From Salminus brasiliensis (lineage: Eukaryota; Chordata; Actinopteri; Characiformes; Bryconidae): a stretch of 64,000 nucleotides of DNA. The position numbers and the translations under genes are program-made. The stretch is taken from NCBI RefSeq assembly GCF_030463535.1, contig NC_132896.1, positions 25,729,709-25,793,708 of the forward strand, given 5' to 3'. Below, piece by piece: positions 12,501-19,300 of this stretch (position 1 is its first letter; each line of letters starts with the position of its first letter). The notes beneath the pieces are model-generated. The model saw only the letters and a program-made list of their open reading frames with translations. It was not told the origin of the DNA and did not search any database.

Positions 12501-15500
12501 TATCAGATATTGCAGACACTGCAACAAATGATGTGCATCATTACAATGTCATAAATATATGATCTTGTTCCCCAATACAGCCCACGCCTATATTTTCACA
12601 AAACATATTCATAATATCTAACGCATCAATGCTGAAAAAAACAGCCATTTTTCATATACAACACTCCCAAAAACTATGACAAACTAGGAAGACTTGTCTA
12701 AATCAAATCAGAGTACTAATGATGCCCTCTTTTTGTAATGAATCATGCAGCTGGTCAGTGCTCTTAAAGTAACAGAACTGACAGCATCCAATGATGCTAA
12801 TAACAAACATGGCAATAATTGATCATATTGCATTAAAATGTGATACACAATCGTGATGTACTTTTCTAGCATATTGTGGAAATCATCAGAACCTAAGTGA
12901 AGTGTGTTTTGTAGAGCCGTTCATAAAACAAAACTTTTAACTGTATATGCCATTACTGCAGACTAACTAATTAAATAGTTTAGGTATTATGTACTAGTTA
13001 AACTTATACAAAACTGAGTAATTTGATTGCTTTAGAATAAACAGCCAAGCTGGAAAGTCTGCACACCCCTTTCACCCCTGTGTTAAATGGGATAGTTTTT
13101 GGACAGCATGGGTTTTTTTGTTTTGTTTATTTTTTTTAATCCCATTGGTGCATTCAGTCGCTGAAAAAAACACTGCAATTTGCAATAAATTGCAATAAAT
13201 AATATGCATCATTATAAAGTTTTTAAATGTGATAATATTTGATAAGATCACGTCATCATCTGAACCTAACTAACGGGTTTTGGGAGCGAGCGGTTTTTAA
13301 TACATGCCGCTACTGGTGCATTAGGTCGGCCTTTGCCAAAGTCTCATGATAAATAATAATATATTACTTGATAAACGTTACTTTCGAGTCATATTACTTG
13401 GTTATCAAGTCGCTGTTAGATGAAATAAGATATTTTGGAGCAGGAAAACAAAGTGTAGTCTAAATTAGCTAACGAAAACGTCTCGATGATATTTGCCTGT
13501 AAAATAAGATGCATGTGCTATATAAATAACATAAACCAAAACCTACAAAACACTTCAAAAACTTTAGAATTAGAAAACTGAAACATTAAGCTATAGCTAG
13601 CTGATCTATTAGCTGATCTATTAGCTGATCTAGCTACGTTTGAAGGAAGAGCCTGGAAGAACACGGCCTCTTTCTCATCAGTTTGCCCCAGTCCTGCAAC
13701 TGCACATTTCCCCGCTTCCCCTCCTTCACTCGCCTTCCTGCACTTATAGTTCATCCTGATCCACCTGAATATTCAGAATCGGTGTGTAAAGACGAGGCTC
13801 GTTAGAGAGTACAGTCAGAAACCAGGTGAAACTCCTCGCTCGTGCGAGCTGACGGGAGGCTGCAGTTTGTCCTTGTTTATTGACATTTTACGTCATCACG
13901 AGGCAGCGTTAGCTCGCTAATGACTGAACCCATCTTTTAGGGTAGCTAACTATGCTAACGTTAGCTAGCTAGCTCAGGCGGCCAGCTCACGCATGGATCC
14001 CTTAAACAGCTGTATGAGCTAGAGCCGTGTGCCAGACTGACCTTCTTTTAGAAAGGTTTCGTTTCACAGCGCTGCAAACCCCCCGTGCTGGCTGGCCATG
14101 GCGCCAAGGGAGCTGCTCAACTAACCGAAGGCTAGGCTAGGCTAGGCTAGGCTAGGCGGCTAATTATTCATAACTAACTAACACTCGGGCAGGCGAAAAT
14201 AGTATTGTCACACAAGCTGCTTGACCTCGCCCGCAAAATAACAGCGAATAGGTCACTAAAACGACGCGGTTGTGTAAAATGCCTGAGGGGAATCCTTTGG
14301 TGGTGTAAAAAAAAGAGGCCTTTGATGAAGCGCGTGTCTTTGTATTGGGTTTCTTCCCCCCTCTCTTCTCTCTACCTGCGCAAAATGTCGCGCTCAGGTC
14401 ACTAACTAGCTACGTGGCTGAAAGTCCAGCGCATGGTCGAGCTGTTACAACAGTGCAGCGCGATGCTCGCAGCGCAACAGCCGGGAAACTCCGACGTCCG
14501 TACCGGCAGCTCGCAGACTGCTAAAGCAATTCCTCCGACGGCGCGCGGGACGAGGAATGGAGGAGCTGCGAAGTGCCGAGTCGCGCCCGTACCTGCAAAC
14601 ATTTGCGGAGATCAGTCGTTACGTGTCAAATACATTCACAACCTTGATCCATCCGTCCGTCCGTCAGTCAGTCCGGCATCTGCAGAAGGGTCCCTGTCGG
14701 GGGGTTTGAAAACCCGCGTCTTCGCTCGCGTTAAAACAGGCTGGTACCTGATTTAACTCGAGCGGAGGAGACAAAGCAAGAGCGCCATCTTGCCGGATGA
14801 CTCGAGTCGGCGTTAAAATGGCGCATCCTGCCCAAGTCTAGGCGACAGCCTCGCTGGGTGGTACTACAGAGCCCCCCGGTGCCTCTGAATGGGCATATTT
14901 CAGTTTTGGAGGAGAAGAGGAGAAGAGGAGAAGAGGAGGGAGGCGGGGGCGCCATGAAAACATGCGCGTGCATATTTAGCGATATTTTTTAATTATTATT
15001 ATTATTATTATTATTATATATTAACTTTGTTAGTTTGCTACTATCTAGCTAACTTTTAATCGGCGTTAGCTAGCTAGCCACATTAATTAAACTATGCTAA
15101 ATATAGTTATCTATGCATTTGGTGCCTTTTTTTTTTTTTTTTTTTTTTTTAAGCTTTGACTTTTTAAGCTGGCACTGCCACAGCGGCCCGACCCCTTGGC
15201 TCTCAGAGCAACAATACAAGGCAGTCTTTCATGGCCTTTGCTCACATTATGGATTCACATGCCGTCCATGTAGCTATAGCTCTATTTCAGGAGCATTTTC
15301 TGCCGCGATTACAGGGAACAGCATGGAGCTGTGGAGCACAGACCGGCTGAACAGTCTCCTCTTTACGCTTTTTAGCTTCGTAGCAACCTGCTATAATTAA
15401 ACACAGGAATTATGCTAATGTTTATCCTGATCCAACGCAGCTGCGTAGAGGCTTAAAAAAAAAAACAACGGACGGCATGTGTATTTACCACAAGACAACT

Positions 15501-15665
15501 CCAATAAGTGTTTGTGTTAGCTAAGAGAGATGGAGTAACTGCTGGAGGTGGGTTTGAGACCTCCGCATCGTGCCGGTTCCTGTGTAACGTTATATTACGT
15601 AGACTAATAAACAAACACCGGACCAGCTCCCTGATGGAGACCTACCTGTGGCTCTCGCTGGTCAT
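242..15665 (-). CDS. atrx: atrx, chromatin remodeller ATRX (5' part; 16 coding exons)
   Basis: ATRX is a nuclear SNF2-family ATPase that, with DAXX, deposits histone H3.3 at heterochromatin and telomeres. Coding exons in transcript order are 15665-15646, 11869-11769, 11635-11586, 8888-8842, 8319-8195, 8094-7978, 7338-7229, 7137-7070, 6490-4491, 3990-3924, 2294-2143, 1518-1354, 1119-996, 889-793, 700-500 and 383-242. Together they give 3,586 nt (1,195 codons plus one base) in one frame. The ADD zinc-finger domain spans residues about 151-288, with every zinc-ligand cysteine at the human position minus 8. An HP1-binding-like motif VKLTPV follows near residue 578, then long acidic and lysine/serine-rich disordered sequence. 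The last exon reads KLKPHQVDG, the entrance to the SNF2 ATPase; helicase exons lie beyond the left edge. The N-terminal half is several hundred residues shorter than in human, mostly in the giant exon. Identity is very secure; the 20-nt first exon is the least certain piece. Confidence 0.96.
500..700 (-). CDS. atrx: atrx coding exon 15
   Basis: Codes residues 1082-1148 with both ends in phase 0. An acidic E/D run is followed by GRKKIRKILKDDKLR and a charged helix (ALKEEEERRKRIAERE) that matches vertebrate ATRX just before the helicase core. Acceptor CTGCAG, donor GTGCGT. Confidence 0.95.
793..889 (-). CDS. atrx: atrx coding exon 14
   Basis: Codes residues 1049-1081. A lysine/arginine-rich segment (SAKKADKERSYKKEKKKKRR) precedes the conserved IKVQ and a serine/aspartate run. 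Acceptor TTGTAG, donor GTACTG. Confidence 0.93.
996..1119 (-). CDS. atrx: atrx coding exon 13
   Basis: Codes residues 1008-1049, serine- and aspartate-rich disordered linker ending in RKTR. Acceptor CTGCAG, donor GTAAGG. It was placed by phase continuity with its neighbours. Confidence 0.92.
1354..1518 (-). CDS. atrx: atrx coding exon 12
   Basis: Codes residues 953-1008. HHLLRKKLTLSEGESDDEK matches the human segment RHRLLRHKLTVSDGESGEEK. Acceptor TTGCAG, donor GTCAGT. Confidence 0.95.
2143..2294 (-). CDS. atrx: atrx coding exon 11
   Basis: Codes residues 902-953. RIAKKMLLAQIKANYSS matches human RIAKKMLLEEIKANLSS and is followed by an acidic run. Acceptor CTAAAG, donor GTCAGG. Confidence 0.95.
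2295..4490 (-). other. atrx: atrx introns flanking exon 10
   Basis: Two introns (2295-3923 and 3991-4490) around a 67-nt exon. The larger is AT-rich. I see no second gene, coding similarity or recognisable element in either. Confidence 0.6.
3924..3990 (-). CDS. atrx: atrx coding exon 10
   Basis: Codes residues 880-902. With the end of the giant exon it rebuilds QSSGDEA, then VIDDDDDPENR, both conserved in human ATRX (QSSGDEA, DDNDPENR). Acceptor CTCAG, donor GTATGC. Confidence 0.94.
4491..6490 (-). CDS. atrx: atrx giant exon (second half of ADD, HP1 motif, disordered region)
   Basis: A 2,000-nt exon coding residues 213-880. It opens inside the ADD domain at WCAEGGNLICC and carries the PHD-like cysteines C215, C224, C227, C232, C235, C257 and C260. 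Conserved landmarks follow: KKLIETT, the LKAFKSVL helix, DIVSVPPSVPE, the HP1-box-like LVVKLTPV at about 576-583, RRSPRMKTTPLRK, and SDLEKEIKRLSKLG. A 7-residue repeat (KKQEDEG) at about 787-810 is fish-side novelty. The rest is low-complexity serine, acidic and lysine sequence. Human has about 3 kb in the equivalent exon. The true 5' edge is the CTTCAG acceptor next to 6490; the methionine a few codons upstream in the open frame is intronic. Confidence 0.97.
4697..4772 (-). repeat. in-frame 21-bp tandem repeat in atrx giant exon
   Basis: A 21-bp unit is repeated about three times almost perfectly and codes KKQEDEG each time. Because 21 is a multiple of 3, copy-number change keeps the reading frame. 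Confidence 0.9.
6491..7069 (-). other. atrx: atrx intron between ADD exons
   Basis: A 579-bp intron with donor GTTGG and acceptor CTTCAG. Nothing else is recognised apart from a short poly-T run. Confidence 0.6.
7070..7137 (-). CDS. atrx: atrx coding exon 8 (ADD domain centre)
   Basis: Codes residues 191-213. SCFRYYMSDDISKDDDGMDE includes zinc ligand C192 and the tyrosine pair Y195/Y196 equivalent to the human H3K9me3-pocket tyrosines; C212 follows. Acceptor TCCCAG, donor GTTGG. Confidence 0.96.
7229..7338 (-). CDS. atrx: atrx coding exon 7 (GATA-like finger of ADD)
   Basis: Codes residues 154-190. NCTACGKQVNHF holds zinc ligands C163 and C166, and LICK holds C189. Acceptor GTCCAG, donor GTAAGT. 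Confidence 0.96.
7339..7977 (-). other. atrx: atrx intron 6
   Basis: A 639-bp AT-rich intron with no exon or repeat family recognised. Confidence 0.6.
7978..8094 (-). CDS. atrx: atrx coding exon 6
   Basis: Codes residues 115-154. EPEPVSNEGKDDFKGPEFR matches human QPEPVLNEDKDDFKGPEFR, just before the ADD domain. Acceptor TTGCAG, donor GTAAAT. Confidence 0.96.
8195..8319 (-). CDS. atrx: atrx coding exon 5, with GC donor
   Basis: Codes residues 73-115. KPAVVTKHVE matches human KPSIVTKYVE and GLPE aligns with human SLPK. The only donor that fits the codon phase and the homology is GAAG|GCAAGC, a GC-AG intron. The nearest GT lies about 10 bases further and would break the phase. Confidence 0.9.
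8320..8841 (-). other. atrx: atrx intron 4
   Basis: A 522-bp intron. I see no coding similarity or repeat family. Confidence 0.6.
8842..8888 (-). CDS. atrx: atrx coding exon 4
   Basis: A 47-nt micro-exon coding residues 58-73 (PGCSTEGMKATPRSKR). Joined to the next exon it gives RSKRKPAVV, matching human RSKRKPSIV. Acceptor TTACAG, donor GTGGGT. Confidence 0.93.
9213..9844. mobile_element. non-autonomous inverted-repeat element in atrx intron 3
   Basis: The ends at 9213-9233 and 9823-9844 are imperfect inverted copies around TTTGGGCAC. The interior has no coding sequence and holds a run of about 57 T residues. The terminal sequence resembles the 'gggcacccct' ends of fish Tc1-type elements, which is from memory and not tested. 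Confidence 0.5.
9489..9537. repeat. long poly-T tract
   Basis: An uninterrupted T run of roughly 50 bases inside atrx intron 3. It is poly-A on the gene's sense strand and could be the tail of an old retroposed copy or simple slippage. Confidence 0.9.
9710..9985 (+). repeat. dispersed repeat copy A (pairs with 12895-13080)
   Basis: Shares an ordered series of blocks with 12895-13080: TTCATAAAACAAAAC, ACTGCAGAC, CAAAACTGAGTAATTT and GAAAGTCTGCAC...CCCTTTCACC. It abuts the left end of the Tc1 element that follows. Confidence 0.7.
9957..11340 (+). mobile_element. Tc1/mariner transposon remnant in atrx intron 3
   Basis: A fish Tc1-like element lying antisense to atrx. Diverged inverted repeats are visible at about 9986-10044 and 11262-11310, sharing TTTTATTA and GAGTTCATTTTTT. 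Between them a Tc1 transposase frame is recognisable from about 10290 to 11130. A segment that should hold the first catalytic aspartate is missing near 10620-10640. It cannot encode an active transposase. Confidence 0.85.
10640..11027 (+). pseudogene. Tc1 transposase C-terminal fragment
   Basis: The open frame from 10689 carries the Tc1 DDE signature: KHGGGSIM, FSAA, the YDND...K block, GWPSQSTDLNPIEHLWKELK. The second D and third D/E regions are intact in outline. The N-terminal DNA-binding part upstream is frameshifted and the first D region is deleted, so this is a relic. Confidence 0.85.
11586..11635 (-). CDS. atrx: atrx coding exon 3
   Basis: Codes residues 41-57 (GKMASNDSSSNDQIMDK). 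Acceptor TTTCAG, donor GTACCT. Phase joins exons 2 and 4 exactly. Confidence 0.9.
11769..11869 (-). CDS. atrx: atrx coding exon 2
   Basis: Codes residues 7-41. SKLNSLVTKLHEFLDHS aligns with human SKLNTLVQKLHDFLAHS, so it is coding despite lacking a methionine. Acceptor TTGTAG, donor GTAAGT. Confidence 0.93.
12895..13080 (+). repeat. dispersed repeat copy B (pairs with 9710-9985)
   Basis: About 180 bp collinear with 9755-9985, with the same block order ending in GAAAGTCTGCAC and CCCTTTCACC. No Tc1 transposase follows this copy, so it may be a solo or deleted Tc1 end. Confidence 0.7.
14782..14791 (-). promoter_or_regulatory. YY1-like motif in CpG-rich intron 1 of atrx
   Basis: The minus strand reads AAGATGGCGC, the core YY1 consensus, in a GC-rich stretch. 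It may mark an internal promoter. The ATG inside opens only an 11-codon frame, so it is not the atrx start. Confidence 0.4.
15646..15665 (-). CDS. atrx: atrx coding exon 1 (start codon)
   Basis: A 20-nt coding end with ATG at 15665-15663. It codes MTSESH plus two bases and joins exon 2 to give MTSESHRSSKLNSL, against human MTAEPMSESKLNTL. Donor CACAG|GTAGGT is strong. Other ATG-plus-donor combinations in the CpG-rich intron fail on phase or stops. Confidence 0.85.
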
Positions 15666-15870
15666 TTCTCTAACGTCTGGATCTCGTATGGTGTTGGCAT
15701 GTCCAGGGTAAAGTTCATCTAAAATGTTTTGTTGCAGAAGGAAAAGAGGGGGGAAAAGTGAAATGCTCACTTAAATCAGACAAAGCGAGGCGCCATCTTT
15801 CCCCGCAGCAACAGAGGCGCTGATTGGCGTATCTTGCTCAACCCGGGAGAGGAAGCTCATTGGCTGAGCT
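15666..15870 (-). promoter_or_regulatory. atrx: atrx 5' UTR and promoter region
   Basis: The minus strand shows AAAGATGGCGCC at about 15790-15800, a YY1-type site that often sits at the start of housekeeping transcripts, with two CCAAT-box cores upstream (15822-15827 and 15858-15865). The ATG in the YY1 motif opens a 6-codon upstream frame. There is no TATA box. The exact transcription start is inferred. Confidence 0.55.
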
Positions 15871-16173
15871 GCATTATAGAGGGAACATTCATGGCTTCTG
15901 CTGCTGAAGCCTGTCTGCCTTCTTCTGTCTCCATTTCACCTGTTTATATCAGGGGTAATTCACAAAGCATGATTTCAGATTCCAGCCCAGAGACTAGCCT
16001 GTCCACTAGGAGAGGAGCTGAGAGACACTCCCACTGAACGGCCTTCATCTTTGGGCCCCAAGTTCATCATCGGCCTAACTGTGAAATCCTGCTCTTTAAA
16101 ATACCCCCAGGTTGAAGGGTGAATAGACAAACAAACAAAACCTCATGATAGGAAGGTGTAAAAAGTTAACCTC

Positions 16174-16179
16174 TTTATT
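16174..16179 (-). terminator. nup62l: nup62l poly(A) signal
   Basis: AATAAA on the minus strand, 65 bases after the nup62l stop codon, giving a very short 3' UTR. Confidence 0.75.
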
Positions 16180-16243
16180 GCAATACAATTAGCAAACACT
16201 GGACATTCATTTACACTAAATGAGGGGCTTCTTTTCTGCGGGT

Positions 16244-16335
16244 TTATTGGAAATTCAGACGAAAGCTCTTCTCCTGTTCCTTGCTCCGGCTCTCGCACAG
16301 CTTGGAGACTTCCTCCACGCGCCTCTGCAGCAGAA
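16244..16335 (-). CDS. nup62l: nup62l coding exon 12 (stop codon)
   Basis: Codes residues 511-540 and TAA. LLQRRVEEVSKLCESRSKEQ matches the C-terminus of human NUP62 (LLQRKVEEVTKVCEGRRKEQ). Acceptor TACAG. Confidence 0.96.
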
Positions 16336-19300
16336 CTGTACAAGCAACATGGCAATTAGCTGGGATGAAGCCATTTACAAAATATATATTATGATACAGC
16401 AAAAAAAAATAAATAAATAAGGAGCATCTGAAGATTTCTAACATGAACACGTTCATTTTTAAATACATTTGAAATTAAAGCTGTGCTCATAGTTCTGATT
16501 GGATACGCTAGACCCAAGCTGACATTCTACACGTTGCCACACAGCAGCTGCATTGTGTGAAACTTTCATGGAGTTCATTTAAACTAGGACTCAAAATGCA
16601 TGGTATTGTTAGGACAGTATTGTTAGGACAGTACTTGTAATATATGGCTGAAATGCAATACTAACCAGAGTTCTGCTCAACCCACTGAAGGGAGTCCATG
16701 TGTGCATTGAGGATTTTGCAAATCTGCTGGAGCTGAAATGGGAAGATTTCACAATCAGACATTTAACTTCTGGTGTCCTTCTGACAAATCCAGCTCCAAA
16801 CCTGCTTTTGCTATTTTTATATAAGAGGCTTATAAACTGGTCTCTGATGATTAAGAGTTGGTTGTTCAGACAAAAAACATCCCCTATGCTGTTAACCACC
16901 TAGTTTCCCAGCATAGGATATGCTGCATGCCTTTGTGTTATTGGTTAAACATGAAACTTGACATACCGGGTCACTTGTGTCCGCTGGCCCATTGGATGTA
17001 TTAAGGTGCTCAATGATCTCTTTTAAATCTTGGGACATTCTCTTCAGCTGAGCATCAACATTTTCTGCTAATTTATACCTTTAGAGAGATGAGTAATAAT
17101 AAAGACGAGCTGCATAAAAACAGCAAAACGTGGTAGGTATTTCTTAAATAAAAATCGCATTAAGGAAAAGAATGTAATGTAATGTAAATCTGCTTAAAAA
17201 CAAAACACTTACGTTCTCTCTCGCTCCTCATCTGCATTTTGCATGTAGATGGTTCCACTTTGCTCCTTTACAGATTCCTCCAGTGGAGCAAGAAGATCCT
17301 CCAGCTCTTTCTGCTGGGATAGGATAAAGTCCAACTCCTGATCCAGCCTGGGGTATAGACAAAAATTATGCCACTTATTACAATAATAGTTACTAACTAC
17401 TAATATGCTACTGTACCTTACAAAAACCTTGCATCTCCATTTCTGTCTGTTTTTAATGAATAATGTAATTTTTTTACATCTTTACATTGTGTCAACATTT
17501 CATGATGAAAGAACCAATAGAAAGGTTTCAAACTGACTTGGAATTAAACTTTTTACTTTGACTTCCATTTAAAGTCATGAAGGTTTTTTCTCTTTCTGTT
17601 AAGTTATTTGGGAGGTAAAAGGTTTTCCATGACAGTGACGATACACAACCACACAAAGTATAAAGTAAATTGATCAGTAACCCCAGAGCTCCACAGTCTT
17701 ACCTTCTTTGGTCCAGTTTAACTTTCTCCATGTCTTTATGAAGGGCTGTAATCTAAGCAAAAAACACCATACAACAATTACCACTGGTAGTCCTCAAACA
17801 GTTTAACAAATGTAAAGAAATTATTATTATTATATTTTTTCAATGCTTGTTTTAGCTACCTTTTCTCCATTCTCCACCAGCATCCGGTCCCAGGCATTGA
17901 CCTGAGTGGCTTGCTGAAGAAAGTGTCTTTCTTGGTCTTCCAATTCAGAACTCCACTTATTGATCAGGGCCTCTAGCTGGGCATAGGACATCACTGGTGC
18001 AGCACTGAATTTAAGAGTGAATTGCAAATGCAGGCAAGCTGTAAGCTATGCATTCAAACCACATTTTCTACAAAACACACTGATAATGTTGTTACTATAA
18101 ACATTTTTTAAATATACACAAATGTCCTACAGGCCTAGCAATGTAACATACCTGACTGCGACGGTAGCTGTGGAGGTGGCCAGAGATGTGGCTGGTGCGG
18201 CAGAGACAACTGGCTTCAGACCCAGTGAAAAGCCTGTAGGAGCTGCTGCTGTAATGGCAGCTATAAAGAGAAACGAGAATTAGTACTAGTGGTTCCGAAA
18301 AAAAGCCCAGTAGGCCATTATGTCTAATTTCTTACTATGCCAGTACACAAGCTTAATTTCTTTCTATTGCCCGTTTTTCCACACCCTGCATCAGTCCACA
18401 GAAACATTACCTGTTGTTGCAGCACTGGTGGTGGCTGTTCCTAGAGGTTTGAGTGTCAGGCTTGCAGGAGCAGCGGCTGTGGAAGTCACTGCTGGGGCTG
18501 CCGATACTGCTGGGGCACCCACTGGTGGAAGAAAAATTAGTTTGTGGTCCATCTTCATTACATTCTTCGAAAACATTGTAGCATCTGTATACATCTTGAT
18601 GCTTACACACACTCCAGTGCAGATAGAATGTATTGTGCTAGAATGTGCTACATAACAGTCATCCAGAATATAAGCTTACATGTGAAGCCTGAGCCCGGAA
18701 CTGAGGGGATGGGGGTAGCAAACAGTGAGGATCCTGAAGGGGCCAAGCCAGCAACTGCAGTAGTAGCAGGAGCTGGAGTGGCTAGAAGAAGAAGAAGAAG
18801 AAGAAAAAAAAGAAAATCAGCAAATTATCACATCCAATCCTGAACCTTCTACCAAGTAAACAAAATGACAACACATTAGAACAAGAGCAAAACTAAAACA
18901 CACACCTACGAAAGACAAACTCAGGTCGTCTTCGCCTCCCAGTGTGAACTTACAGTTAGTGCTATTGTAATGGTGCAGTGAAACAATCTTGAAAAATTTT
19001 TATACATACCTGAAGGTTTGATCCCAAAGCCAGCTCCTAGAGTAGGGACTGTAGTAGCTGGTGCAGCACTTGAGAGACCTAACCAAAGGATGAACCCCCA
19101 AAAAATAAAGAATAGTTGTCATCACTGTAATTGTATGCATTTTAAAATAAGATAAAAAGTAACTTGTTCAATCTAGGAATGTGCATTGCGTAAAACTGAA
19201 AAAGTTTTGGGGAAAACATGATTCCAGGTTTCATGTCAAATGAGTAACAGTTAATAAAGGTGGTCTCTTCTAAAACCTCCTCACCTACCTAACCAGTCAC

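Larger units (their letters stand above)
11870..15645 (-). other. atrx: atrx intron 1 (3.8 kb)
   Basis: The exon-2 side is AT-rich and holds repeat copy B and a stretch rich in 'caatac' motifs resembling a dispersed fish repeat. The part from about 13.8 to 14.95 kb is CpG-rich with GC-rich blocks, a (GGCTA)5 run near 14141-14168 and a YY1-like motif at 14782-14791. No coding exon with the right phase was found inside it. Confidence 0.65.

Noticed and set aside
14731-14973. Minus-strand frame starting MRHFNAD next to a donor, considered as atrx exon 1
   Set aside because: Joining it to exon 2 leaves one base of phase too few and reads a stop at once. The 15665 ATG fits both phase and human sequence.
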